Shown here: positions 16,398-25,157 of the stretch, in pieces
How positions within the stretch are numbered: position 1 is the stretch's first letter
Layout: each line of letters starts with the position of its first letter
Source of the DNA: CAVORB01 sp964395315
GTDB taxonomy: Bacteria; Pseudomonadota; Gammaproteobacteria; Chromatiales; Chromatiaceae
NCBI GenBank assembly: GCA_964395315.1
Contig: CAYNBI010000001.1
Coordinates: forward strand, 53,412-117,411
DNA length: 64,000 nt
Direction: 5' to 3'
Notes under the pieces: generated by a model
Seen by the model: the letters and a program-made list of their open reading frames with translations, nothing else
What the model was told of the DNA's origin: nothing
Databases searched by the model: none
Position numbers and translations under genes: made by a program

Positions 16398-17278
16398 TTT
16401 TTCTTACCCCTGAGCCACATGCGGAAGGCGATCGAGACGCTGTTCATGGTCAGCACCAGGGCGATGAGCACCAGCGCGATGCCGAACGGGACCTGCTCGT
16501 CGATGCCGGGCACCTGGGTGGAGGCCACGAACAGATGCAGCGACAGGGCCATGGTCTGGTCGAATACGGACTCTGGCAGGAACGGCGTGAAGAACACGGC
16601 GCCGGTGAACATGATGGGCGCCGTTTCCCCGGAAGTGCGGGAGACTTCCAGGATGACGCCGGTGAGAATGCCGGTGATGGCGTTCGGGAGCACCACCCGG
16701 CGAATGGTCTGCCAGCGGGTTGCCCCCATATTCCAGCAGGCCTCGCGGAAGGCCGGCGGCACGGATTGCAGGGACTCCTTGGTCGCTACGATCACGACGG
16801 GCATGGTCATGACCGCCAGCGTCAGGCTTGCGGCCAGGATGCTGGTCCCGAAGCCGAAGAAGATGACGAAGGCGCCCAGGCCGAACAGGGCGTGGACAAT
16901 GGATGGCACGCCCGCAAGATTGATGATGGCCAGATTGATGACACGGGTGAACCAGTTGTCGCCCGCGTACTCGCTGAGATAGATCGCCGCGGCGACGCCG
17001 ATCGGCACCGACGCCAGGAGAGCCACCGTCACGATCCAAACGGTCCCCAGCAGTGCCGGCAGGACGCCGCCGGCGCGCATGCCGTCCGTGGGGTAGGTGA
17101 ACAGGAACTCGAGGGAGATCACCCCCCCGCCCTCGTAGACCAGGGTAGCGAGGATGATGAGCACCGGGGCGATGAGCAGCAGGGTCATCAGTCCGAACAG
17201 GATCCGGAACAGCCCCTGGACCCGGTCGTTGCGTCGGTTCAGGCTGGTGGCTTCAAACATTGGGTTGGCCGTTGTCAT
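16391..17278 (-). CDS. pstA: Phosphate ABC transporter permease PstA
   Basis: A 295-residue inner-membrane permease with six hydrophobic helices and the cytoplasmic coupling loop of ABC importers, EACWNMGATRWQTIRRVVLP, in the second half. The segment SRTSGETAPIMFTGA is typical of PstA. It forms the phosphate channel with PstC. It starts 4 bases after the pstC stop and its end overlaps pstB2, giving a tight operon. Confidence 0.95.
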   Translation of the reverse strand: MTTANPMFEATSLNRRNDRVQGLFRILFGLMTLLLIAPVLIILATLVYEGGGVISLEFLFTYPTDGMRAGGVLPALLGTVWIVTVALLASVPIGVAAAIYLSEYAGDNWFTRVINLAIINLAGVPSIVHALFGLGAFVIFFGFGTSILAASLTLAVMTMPVVIVATKESLQSVPPAFREACWNMGATRWQTIRRVVLPNAITGILTGVILEVSRTSGETAPIMFTGAVFFTPFLPESVFDQTMALSLHLFVASTQVPGIDEQVPFGIALVLIALVLTMNSVSIAFRMWLRGKKKW

Positions 17279-17282
17279 CCCA

Positions 17283-18230
17283 TTACCCCTTGCGGATGCC
17301 GCGTACGATCAGGTCCGCGGTCAGATTGATGACGAAGGTGATTAGGAACAGGAAGATGCCGATGGTAAACAGCACCTGATAGTGCTCGCTGCCCACAGCG
17401 GTCTCTCCCAGTTCCGCGGCGATGGTCGCCGTCAGGGCTCGCACCGAGTCGAAGATGCTGTCGGGTATGTTGACGGCGTGACCGGTGGCCATCAGCACGG
17501 CCATGGTTTCGCCGAATCCGCGCCCCACACCAAGCAGCACGCCGCCGAGCAGGCCATTCTTGGCCGCCGGCAGGACCACCTTGAAGATTACCTGCCAACG
17601 GGTCGCCCCCATGGCCTCCGCTGCCTCCCGGTAGCGGTCGGGAACCGCCTTGAGAGCATCCTCGGCGATGGAGGTCATGATCGGCGCCGCCATCAGCCCG
17701 AGGATGATGCCGGCGTTGAGCACGTTGAGCCCGACGGGCACGTCGAACCATTTGATGATCAGCGGGTTCATGATCACCAGCCCGATGAAGCCCCAGACGA
17801 CGGACGGGATGGCCGCGAGCAGCTCCACCAGGACCTTGAGCGCCTCGCGCGTCTTTCCGGTCGCGAACTCCGCGATGTAGATCGCGGCCCCCAGGGAGAA
17901 GGGGATCGCCACCAGCATCGCCAGTCCGGTAACGCTCGCTGTGCCCGCGATCAGGGCGAGGATGCCGTACTCGGGGGCGTCGGGGTCGCTCGGAAACCAA
18001 TAGGGCGTGAGAAAGAACTCGTGGAAATCCATGCGCTCGAAGACGAAGCCGATACCCTCCTTGGTCACGAACACGAAGATCCCGAGGACGAAGATGATGG
18101 CGGAGATGCCGCAGACGAAGACGATCGCCTGAACCGCCTTGTCGATGTACCAGTCGAGGTCCCGTTTGTCGAAGTCGCTCACGCCTCCGGCGGCTGCGGC
18201 GGTATCCGGCCCAGCGGTGCCGTTGGCCAT
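17283..18230 (-). CDS. pstC: Phosphate ABC transporter permease PstC
   Basis: A 315-residue inner-membrane permease. After a short Ala/Gly-rich start come six helices and the EAA coupling loop EAAEAMGATRWQVIFKVVLPAA, with the PstC-type GFGETMAVLMATGH segment. It pairs with PstA to form the channel. It begins one base after the phoU stop; the ATG at 18230 is clear. Confidence 0.95.
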   Translation of the reverse strand: MANGTAGPDTAAAAGGVSDFDKRDLDWYIDKAVQAIVFVCGISAIIFVLGIFVFVTKEGIGFVFERMDFHEFFLTPYWFPSDPDAPEYGILALIAGTASVTGLAMLVAIPFSLGAAIYIAEFATGKTREALKVLVELLAAIPSVVWGFIGLVIMNPLIIKWFDVPVGLNVLNAGIILGLMAAPIMTSIAEDALKAVPDRYREAAEAMGATRWQVIFKVVLPAAKNGLLGGVLLGVGRGFGETMAVLMATGHAVNIPDSIFDSVRALTATIAAELGETAVGSEHYQVLFTIGIFLFLITFVINLTADLIVRGIRKG

Positions 18231-18231
18231 G

Positions 18232-19314
18232 TCAGGAAGCCTCCTCGCCCCGAAGGGTGGTCATCAGATTGCTGACCTGGACCGCGATCTCCCGGTACAG
18301 GGTGTCGTAGCGCTGCCTGAGCTGGTCCTCGGGGAGATCCTTGGCGACCGCTCCGACCTCCCATTCCAGGGCCGTGGTGTGGAAGGGGATGTCCTTCAGG
18401 TAGGACTTGACGGGTCCCTGCAGGCTCACGATCACGTGGAAATCCGCGAGCTCCTGATGGGATAGGTCCAGCCCGGTGGGTTGGTGGCCGCGCAGGTCCA
18501 CCCCTCGCTCCTCGAGGAAGCTGAGCACCGACGGAGGTATCGCCGCGGGTTGCCTGCCGGCGCTGCGGTACTTGCCACTGCCGGGGAAGTTCTTGCGGGC
18601 GATGGCCTCGGCCATGGGGCCGAACAGCGTGTTGTCCTCGTCGAGAAAGAGCACGCGGTAGGTCTTCGCCGCCTTGCTCTCGCCAGTCACCGCGAACACC
18701 GTGTCCTCGCACAGGTTCTTGGCCTGGTCGGAGACGCGCTCGAGCATGTTGAAGATGACAAGGTAGGCGAACAGATCCTTGACGTTGAAGTTGTCCCCTT
18801 CGCCAACGAGATCGCTGAAGACGGTCTCGAAGGTCCGCTCCACCTGATCCGCCATGCCCATGGTGGCCTTCGCCTTGTCGGCGTTGCCCTCGACGAAGGC
18901 GGCGATGGCCTGCTTCAGCATCTGCCGCGCCTCGCTGGCCATCAGCTCCAGCTCGCGGGCGACCAGGCCTTCGGGGCGGCGCGCGAGCTGCACCGATTCC
19001 CGCGAGATGGTCACGGCGTAGTCGCCGATGCGCTCCAGGCTCAGGTTCGCCCGGATGACGGAGGAGATGAGCCGCAGGTGTCCGGCGCTCGGAAGGTGCA
19101 GGGCGATGAAGCCGTGGCACATCCGGTCCAGGGCGCGGCTGGCCCGGTTGATGGGTTGATCGCCGAGCACGGTGGCGTAGGCGAGCTTCTCGTTGCCGGT
19201 GAGCAGCGCGTGTACCGCGTCCTCCAGGCCGCCTTCCACGCCCTCGGCCAACGCGGCCAGTTGTTGTTTGATCCGGGACAGATCCCGCTCGAGACGTTCT
19301 TCGTAGTGGGTCAT
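18232..19314 (-). CDS. phoU: PhoU fused to an inactive low-molecular-weight phosphatase-like domain
   Basis: A 360-residue protein, about 140 longer than ordinary PhoU. Residues 1–212 are PhoU: two three-helix repeats with SLERIGDYAV (92–101) and LERVSDQAKN (191–200), the metal-binding-type motifs. Residues 218–345 resemble the LMW-PTP/ArsC fold: strand YRVLFL, then DEDNTLFGPMAEAIAR where the active enzymes have CxxNxCRSPMAE, later SAGxQP, LSHQELADFHVIVSL. The nucleophilic Cys and the Arg of CX5R are absent, so it cannot be a phosphatase but might still bind phosphate or a phosphorylated partner. The gene lies between pstS and pstC, not at the operon end as in enterobacteria. Confidence 0.88.
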   Translation of the reverse strand: MTHYEERLERDLSRIKQQLAALAEGVEGGLEDAVHALLTGNEKLAYATVLGDQPINRASRALDRMCHGFIALHLPSAGHLRLISSVIRANLSLERIGDYAVTISRESVQLARRPEGLVARELELMASEARQMLKQAIAAFVEGNADKAKATMGMADQVERTFETVFSDLVGEGDNFNVKDLFAYLVIFNMLERVSDQAKNLCEDTVFAVTGESKAAKTYRVLFLDEDNTLFGPMAEAIARKNFPGSGKYRSAGRQPAAIPPSVLSFLEERGVDLRGHQPTGLDLSHQELADFHVIVSLQGPVKSYLKDIPFHTTALEWEVGAVAKDLPEDQLRQRYDTLYREIAVQVSNLMTTLRGEEAS

Positions 19315-19405
19315 TGCTGCGGCTCCGCAGGGCGCATTTGGACAATAGATTGCGCTGCAGGCGCGGGGAAGAAGGTCCCCGCGCCCGCAGTCCGGACGGA
19401 ATCGA

Positions 19406-20281
19406 TTAGTTGCAGGTGACCTTGTGCATCGGTGCGTAACCTTCCTTGGCTACGATGCACTGGCCCGCGTCGCTCTTTATCCAGTCCATGTAGGCCTTGA
19501 CGGCGCCCTCGGGCTCACCGTTGGTGTACATGAGCAGGGGGCGGGCGATGGGGTAGGTCCCGTCGAAGGCGGTTTGCTCCGACGGCGAGACGCAGGGCTT
19601 GCCTTCCTCGGACGCGATGCACACCGTCTTTACGTGGTCGGTGGCGTAGGCGAGTCCGCTGTAACCGATGGCGCAGGGGGTCTTCTCGACCAGGTCGACC
19701 ACGTCCTTGGAACCATGCATGTCGAGGGTGCCGAGCCGGTACTTGCCCTTCTCGCCCAGGACGGCCTCCTGGAAATACGCGTAGGTTCCCGAGTTGTTCT
19801 GGCGGCTCACCACCACGATTTCCCCGGACGAGCAACCGGGTACCGTGATGCCGAGGTCGCTCCAGTTGGTCGCACCGCCATCACGCCCGTAGATCTTGGC
19901 CAGATCGGCGATGGCCATCTCATTAGCCGGATTGTCCTTGTGGATATAAACCGCCAGCGCATCGTAGCCGACGACGTGCTCCACCGGGTGCTGGCCGCGC
20001 TCCTCGGCCTGCTTGATCTCCTTATCCTTCATCTTGCGGCTCGCGTTGGCGATGTCGACGGTGCCGTTGATCATGGCGGCGATGCCGGTGCCGGATCCGC
20101 CGCCGGAAACCGCCACGGCCACGTCGGGATTGATCTTGCCGTACTGCTCGGCCCAGGACTGGGCCACGTTGACCAGGGTGTCGGAGCCCTTGTTCTGGAT
20201 CTCGGTGCGGGCTTGGGCGGTGGTGGCAGCGAACAACAGGCCGGCGACGGCCACGGGAATTGCGGCTTGGGTAAGGTTCAT
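19406..20281 (-). CDS. pstS: Periplasmic phosphate-binding protein PstS
   Basis: A 291-residue substrate-binding protein with a signal peptide (residues 1–24, cleavage after AQA). Phosphate-binding features include the early GSDTLVN loop, SGGGSGTGIAAM and SRQNNSGTYAYF. Three or more Cys pairs (for example CSSG, CAIG) suggest disulfides. It captures phosphate in the periplasm for PstCA. It is the first gene of the pst operon; 91 bases separate it from phoU. A possible Pho box lies about 70 bases upstream. Confidence 0.93.
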   Translation of the reverse strand: MNLTQAAIPVAVAGLLFAATTAQARTEIQNKGSDTLVNVAQSWAEQYGKINPDVAVAVSGGGSGTGIAAMINGTVDIANASRKMKDKEIKQAEERGQHPVEHVVGYDALAVYIHKDNPANEMAIADLAKIYGRDGGATNWSDLGITVPGCSSGEIVVVSRQNNSGTYAYFQEAVLGEKGKYRLGTLDMHGSKDVVDLVEKTPCAIGYSGLAYATDHVKTVCIASEEGKPCVSPSEQTAFDGTYPIARPLLMYTNGEPEGAVKAYMDWIKSDAGQCIVAKEGYAPMHKVTCN

Positions 20282-20350
20282 TTTTTCTCCTCGGGTGGTT
20301 CCCCTCTGCGGGGGGGTGGAACTTGACGCGTAAAGAAACTACTACCGTTT

Positions 20351-20368
20351 AATTACGGTACTGTTACG
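20351..20368 (-). promoter_or_regulatory. Candidate Pho box upstream of pstS
   Basis: Read on the minus strand, CGTAACA and CGTAATT form a direct repeat with a 4-base spacer, giving the 11-base period of PhoB half-sites. It lies 70–87 bases upstream of the pstS start, where a PhoB site would be expected. Half-sites differ from enterobacterial CTGTCAT, so the assignment is tentative. The rest of the 308-base gap 20282–20589 shows no gene. Confidence 0.4.
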
Positions 20369-20589
20369 AAACCCGCCTGCGGAGAAAAAAACTTGACGGA
20401 AGCGTTGATCCATTCCTCGCTTTCCGCCGCACACGGCTGTCACGCCATTTCAAAGCACGTAAAGAATGGGAAATGAATCCATCCAGAACCGCGCTTCCTG
20501 GGTGGCGTGCTCATTTTTCGGCCAGGGTGGCCAACACGAAGCGCCTCTTGAGGGGGTAGGTCCCCGTGACCTTTTCGGCGGCCGCGGGA

Positions 20590-21831
20590 CTATTTTTCCC
20601 AGCGTATTCTGACCTCGTGGATCGCCTGCGCGGTGCTGCGGTGGACGGTCAGGGTAACCGTGCCCTCGTCGACCCGAGTTCCCTGCGGAGGGATGCTGCC
20701 GGTCTTGTGCAGGATGAACCCGGCGACCGTCGAATAGTGGCCGGCGGGTAGCTTGATGCCCAGTTGCTCGGATACTTGATCCAACTCGGTGCGGCCGCTC
20801 GTCAGGTAGTCGCGCTCATCGAGCTTGTGGAACAGATCCTCGTCGGGCTCATGGGCGTCGTACTCGTCCTGCAGGTCTTCCACGACCTCCTCGACGATGT
20901 CCTCCACCGTCACGATGCCCTCGGCGCCGCCGAACTCGTCGACCACGACCGCGACCACCTCGCCCTCACGCCGCATGTCGAACAGCAGGTCGCGTATGCT
21001 CTTGTTCGCCGGGACATAGCTTGCCGCGCGGATGAACTCCGCGATCGGGCGGTCTTCGTCTTCCCCCAAAAGGTCCAGTACGTGAAGCATGCCGGTCACG
21101 CGGTCTACGCGTTCGTCGTAGACCGGCAGGCGCACGTGGAAGGTCTCGGTGGCGAGCCGGCGCGCCTCGCCGCAGGTTGCCTGGCGCTCGATCGCGGTGA
21201 CCTCGATCAGAGGGCGCATCGCGTCCTGGACCCGGGTCTCGGTGAAGTTGAACATGCGCCGGATCATCTCCTTCTCCACCGGCTGAATATCGCCGTCGCC
21301 GGCGGCCGGCATGTGGAGCATGGTGATGATCTCCTCGCGCAGGGTGAACGGGTTCCGGTCGGTGCCCCCCAGCAGCTTGGCGAGCAGCCGGGTGATGGCG
21401 CTGAAGATCAGCAGGATGGGGTAGAAGAGGTAGGAGAAGAAGCGCAGGGCGAAGATGACGTATGGCGTGATGAAGTCGGCGCGCTGCTGAAAGACGCTCT
21501 TGGGTACGATTTCTCCGAACACCCAGATCAGGGGCGCGGCCAGCACGACCGCGAGCCAGCTGCCGTTCTCGCCGAACAGGTGGATCATGAGCGCGGTCGC
21601 CATGGTGGTGTTGGTGACCACCGCGATGTTGGTGCCGACCAGGGTGGTGGAGAGCAGCCATTCCGGCTTCTGCAGCATGGTCAGGGCCAGCTTGGCGCCC
21701 TTGGAGCCCTTGGCCGCCGCGTGCCGCAGCTTCATCTGGTCGGCGCTCACCACGCCGATCTCGGACCCGGAGAAAAAGCCCTCAAGGAGAAGGCAGATGA
21801 GGATGATGAGCAGGGTGACGCCAATGTCCAT
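20590..21831 (-). CDS. CNNM/CorC-type membrane protein with CBS pair (second of pair 2)
   Basis: A 413-residue HlyC/CorC-family protein: DUF21 membrane domain (EGFFSGSEIGVVS near residue 17, FGEIVPKSVFQQRAD near 107), CBS pair (QDAMRPLIEV and VDEFGGAEGIVTVEDI) and CorC_HlyC domain (STVAGFILHKTGSIPPQG). It resembles the 2592–3845 protein (shared VPKSVFQQ, SGSEI) more than its own upstream neighbour, so pair 2 repeats the make-up of pair 1. Its ATG overlaps the last base of the upstream gene's stop. Confidence 0.88.
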   Translation of the reverse strand: MDIGVTLLIILICLLLEGFFSGSEIGVVSADQMKLRHAAAKGSKGAKLALTMLQKPEWLLSTTLVGTNIAVVTNTTMATALMIHLFGENGSWLAVVLAAPLIWVFGEIVPKSVFQQRADFITPYVIFALRFFSYLFYPILLIFSAITRLLAKLLGGTDRNPFTLREEIITMLHMPAAGDGDIQPVEKEMIRRMFNFTETRVQDAMRPLIEVTAIERQATCGEARRLATETFHVRLPVYDERVDRVTGMLHVLDLLGEDEDRPIAEFIRAASYVPANKSIRDLLFDMRREGEVVAVVVDEFGGAEGIVTVEDIVEEVVEDLQDEYDAHEPDEDLFHKLDERDYLTSGRTELDQVSEQLGIKLPAGHYSTVAGFILHKTGSIPPQGTRVDEGTVTLTVHRSTAQAIHEVRIRWEK

Positions 21832-23303
21832 CAGCGTGTCCCCTCCTGGCCGTCGGAGGACTCACGTGCTGCGCGCTCTGTCTCCGGGGTTTCCCCGCCG
21901 TTCTCGGGTGCGGGTCCGGCCCGCGAATCGAGTTGATCGTCCGTGTCCGTGGCGATCGCCTGGGTGTTCTCGGAGCCCCCCGTCGGAACCAGGTGCTCGA
22001 CGACGACCTCCATGATGCGATTGTTCTCCACCCGGGCGGCCGTGAAGCGGAATGACTCCAGCTCGACCGACTCGCCCTCGGCAGGCAATTCGCCGAAGTG
22101 GTGGAGCAGTAGACCCCCGAGGGTGCGGATCTCCTCGACGTCGAAGGCGGACGAGTACCTTTGATTGAAGTCCTCGAGCTCCATCGAGCCCGGCAACGCG
22201 AACCGGTTGTCCGCGAGTTTCCGTAACCAGTCCTCCTCGGCCTCGTCGGAGGGATTCGGAATGTCGCCGAAGATGCATTCGAGCAGATCGGCCATGGTGA
22301 TCACGCCGGTCACGCCCCCGTACTCGTCCACCACGAGGGCGAAGGACTTGCTGCGCTCGCGGAAGGTGTCGAACAGGTCGGAGGCGGACTTGGATTCGGG
22401 GACGAAGTAGGGCTTTCTGAGTATGCTCTCGAGGGGATGCTTGTCCTCCCCCAGGCCGCCCAGGTCGATGCCCAGCAGATCGCGTGCGTGCAATACGCCG
22501 ACGATGTTGTCCCGGTGCTCTTCGTAGACCGGCATCCGTGATTGGCGATTCTGCTTGAAGATCTCGAGGATCTGCCCGGCCGTCGCATCCACCGGGACGA
22601 AGGTGACGTCCGCGCGCGACGTCATCAGGTCCTCCACGGTCTTGTTGCCGAAGTCGAAGATGTGGTCGATGAACTGCGCCTCAGTATGATCCAAGGTGCC
22701 CTCGCCGACGGCTTCCTGCACCAGGGTGCGCACCATGTCCTCGGTCACGATGTTGCCGGGCGAGCGCTCGCGCCCGACGATCAGGGTGGTAAACCAGTCG
22801 GAGATCGTCCTCACCAGCCAGCGCAGGGGGCTGATCATGCGCGCGAAGAATTCGATGGGCCCGCTCTCGAGGGTCGCGAAGGCGATGTTGTTGCGAATGG
22901 CCAGGGTCTTGGGCGTGATCTCGCCGACCACGAGCAGGATGGGGACCATGATGAAGAGGTTGAAGATCTTGTTCTCGGCACCGAAGACCTGGATGACCAT
23001 CGCCGCCGAGATGACGGAGGCCGCGACGTTGACGAACTCGTTGCCGATCAGGATGGTGACGATCAGGCGGCGAGGCTCGCTCAACAGGCGCTGGATCAGG
23101 TCGACCTTGGGATTGCCCTCTAGACGCATCTTCTCGAGCTGCGTGCTGTTGAGGGAGAACAGGGATGTTTCGGAGCTGGAGAAGAAGCCCGAAAACCCCA
23201 GCAAGATGACGAACAGCACCAGCTCGATCCAAAACGCGTAGTCCAAGACCGTGATCACCTGTTCCGAGTTGCTTAACCATGCCGCGGACACCAGCGGGCG
23301 CAT
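21831..23303 (-). CDS. CNNM/CorC-type membrane protein with CBS pair (first of pair 2)
   Basis: About 490 residues: DUF21 domain (GFFSSSETSLFSLN), VGEITPKTLAIRN, CBS pair (MTSRADVTFV, VVDEYGGVTGVITMADL), CorC_HlyC domain (TLGGLLLHHFGELPAEGE) and an acidic Pro/Glu tail of about 50 residues. It corresponds to 3847–5235 of pair 1, which also has the acidic tail. The start is uncertain: ATG at 23303 is listed, but a GTG at 23258 would align better with the N-terminus of the pair-1 protein. It is translationally coupled to the next gene. Confidence 0.86.
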   Translation of the reverse strand: MRPLVSAAWLSNSEQVITVLDYAFWIELVLFVILLGFSGFFSSSETSLFSLNSTQLEKMRLEGNPKVDLIQRLLSEPRRLIVTILIGNEFVNVAASVISAAMVIQVFGAENKIFNLFIMVPILLVVGEITPKTLAIRNNIAFATLESGPIEFFARMISPLRWLVRTISDWFTTLIVGRERSPGNIVTEDMVRTLVQEAVGEGTLDHTEAQFIDHIFDFGNKTVEDLMTSRADVTFVPVDATAGQILEIFKQNRQSRMPVYEEHRDNIVGVLHARDLLGIDLGGLGEDKHPLESILRKPYFVPESKSASDLFDTFRERSKSFALVVDEYGGVTGVITMADLLECIFGDIPNPSDEAEEDWLRKLADNRFALPGSMELEDFNQRYSSAFDVEEIRTLGGLLLHHFGELPAEGESVELESFRFTAARVENNRIMEVVVEHLVPTGGSENTQAIATDTDDQLDSRAGPAPENGGETPETERAARESSDGQEGTR

Positions 23304-23449
23304 GGTGTCGTCATCGAACCGTAACAAAAAGCGCTGGTGGCTGCTATCTCGTTGTTATTCCTGTTTGCTCACCGCCGAGTCTGGACCGTCGGGGAGCCAC
23401 CGATTGTCGGAAACGCGGATGCGGTCGCCGGGGTGCGGCCGGTGCTTGC

Positions 23450-24721
23450 TCAGGCCTCGTCCTCCGCGGGTGGAGACTCGGACTCGTTTACCCGCGGCGG
23501 GCGCGACAGCAGGACTTGCCGGATACGGCGCTCCGATGCGTTCTTAACCTGGATCTCGAGCCCGTCCAGGGAGAATCGCTCGTCCTGGGACGGGATGCGT
23601 GCCGTGTAGCCTAGTATCCAGCGGCTGACCGTGTCCGTGGGTTTCCCGGGCAGCTCCCTGTCGAAGAAATTCTCCACCACCCGCAGCTCGACGTCGCCGT
23701 TGACCAGGATGCTGTCTTCGGAGACGGCGGCGAAATTCTCCGGGGGCTCGTCGAGCTCGTCATAGATCTCGCCGACCAGCTCCTCGATGAGGTCCTCCAG
23801 GGTCACCACGCCCTGCATGTATCCGGTGTCGTCCACCACCACCGCGAGGTGCTGCTTGTTCTTGAGCAGCATGGGCAGGAGCTGGTCGGTTTTCTGGTTC
23901 TCCGGCACGAACAGGGGCATGCGCCCGATGCTCATGATCGGGATCTCCGTGTCCCCGGCGAGCTTGGCCTCGAGCAGGTCGCGCACGAACAGCACCTTTA
24001 GGATTTCGTTGGGGTCGTCGCCGTAGAGGGGTATGCGGGAGTAGGTGCCCCTGAGGACCTGCGGCAGCGCGTCAGCGACCGTGCGCCGCCCATCCAGGGA
24101 GAACACCCGCCGGACCGGGGTCATCACGTCGCTGGCCTTGAGGTCATTCAGTATGAAGACCCGCTCGATCATCTCCCGCTCGTCCGCCTCGATGGTCCCT
24201 TCCTCCTCTCCGTGCTCCACCATGCTGATGAGCTCGGCCTCCGTGACCATGGGGTCGCCTTCCTTGCCCGTCATCCGCTGCACCCAGTTGGTGAAGCTGT
24301 TGAACAGCCACACCAGCGGGTAGATGGTGCGCATGAAGCCGTACATCACCGGGGCGATGACCAGGGAGATGCGTTCCGAGTAGCGGGTGGCGAGGCTCTT
24401 GGGGGTGATCTCTCCGAAGACCAGGATCAGGATGGTGAGCACGCCGACGGCGACCCCGGGACCGATGTGTCCGAGCCGTTCGGTGGCGATCACGGTGGCA
24501 ATGGCGGATGCGGCGATGTTGACCACGTTGTTGCCGATCAGGATGGTGATCAGCATGCGCGCCGGATTCGTTTTCAGGTAATAGAGGGCGGTTGCGCCGG
24601 GCCGCCCCTCTCGTTTCAGCGCCTGGGCTCGCGCGAGGGAAATGGAGACGAGCGCCGTCTCCGAACCGGAGAAGACGCCGGACAGAAAGAGCAGGAAAAG
24701 GAGACCGAGCAGTTCTTGCAC
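23450..24721 (-). CDS. CNNM/CorC-type membrane protein with CBS pair (fifth paralogue)
   Basis: About 423 residues from the GTG at 24721: DUF21 domain (SGVFSGSETALVS, FGEITPKSLATRYSERISL), CBS pair (VMTPVRRVFSL, YSRIPLYGDDPNEI) and CorC_HlyC domain (DTVSRWILGYTARIPSQDE). The open frame extends to 24877, but that end lies inside a perfect FNR-type box, so an internal start (GTG 24721 or ATG 24802) is more likely. It ends 123 bases upstream of pair 2 on the same strand, making three CNNM genes in a row. It closely resembles E. coli CorB/YfjD in length and layout. Confidence 0.85.
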   Translation of the reverse strand: MQELLGLLFLLFLSGVFSGSETALVSISLARAQALKREGRPGATALYYLKTNPARMLITILIGNNVVNIAASAIATVIATERLGHIGPGVAVGVLTILILVFGEITPKSLATRYSERISLVIAPVMYGFMRTIYPLVWLFNSFTNWVQRMTGKEGDPMVTEAELISMVEHGEEEGTIEADEREMIERVFILNDLKASDVMTPVRRVFSLDGRRTVADALPQVLRGTYSRIPLYGDDPNEILKVLFVRDLLEAKLAGDTEIPIMSIGRMPLFVPENQKTDQLLPMLLKNKQHLAVVVDDTGYMQGVVTLEDLIEELVGEIYDELDEPPENFAAVSEDSILVNGDVELRVVENFFDRELPGKPTDTVSRWILGYTARIPSQDERFSLDGLEIQVKNASERRIRQVLLSRPPRVNESESPPAEDEA

Positions 24722-24863
24722 TGAGACGCGCCGTCGCGGCGCTGAGACGATATATGCGGCCGGTCGATGATGAACCGACCCGGATTGTAACAAAGTCGTC
24801 ATCTCCGTGCGCGGGCGCTGATGTGCGCCGAGGCTGCCGGTATCACGAAAACCGACGGCCGAA

Positions 24864-24877
24864 TTGATGAGTATCAA
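24864..24877. promoter_or_regulatory. Perfect FNR-type box (TTGAT-N4-ATCAA)
   Basis: TTGATGAGTATCAA is an exact match to the FNR/ANR consensus inverted repeat. It lies in the divergent intergenic region between the fifth CNNM gene and the HAO-like gene, about 280 bases upstream of the latter. It could serve either promoter. Confidence 0.7.
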
Positions 24878-24901
24878 TTAGTCACCGTTTTCGCCCGATC
24901 C

Positions 24902-24915
24902 TTGACCGGAATCAA
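24902..24915. promoter_or_regulatory. Second FNR/DNR-type box (TTGAC-N4-ATCAA)
   Basis: TTGACCGGAATCAA is an FNR/DNR-like inverted repeat with one non-palindromic position, 25 bases after the first box and 243 upstream of the HAO-like start. Two such boxes in tandem suggest control by oxygen or N-oxides through a Crp/Fnr-family regulator. Confidence 0.6.
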
Positions 24916-25157
24916 GGTTGCCGGGCGCCGCCAACGGCAGTTTCCATGGTGCGAAGGCAGAACAAGAAGACGAGCGCCCTGGATCTGAATCCGGGGCCCA
25001 TGTCGTCCCCGAAGGAGTGAAGAGCGTCCCCGATACGGGGTGGGGGAGCCGGAGGTTCCCGCCGTGGTCTTGTCTCGCTTTTCCGTGCCGTCAACCATGA
25101 CTTTTGCCGGTCGCTCGGAGTCCGGCGAAGCCTGTCTGCCATGAGAGGAGAGCACTA

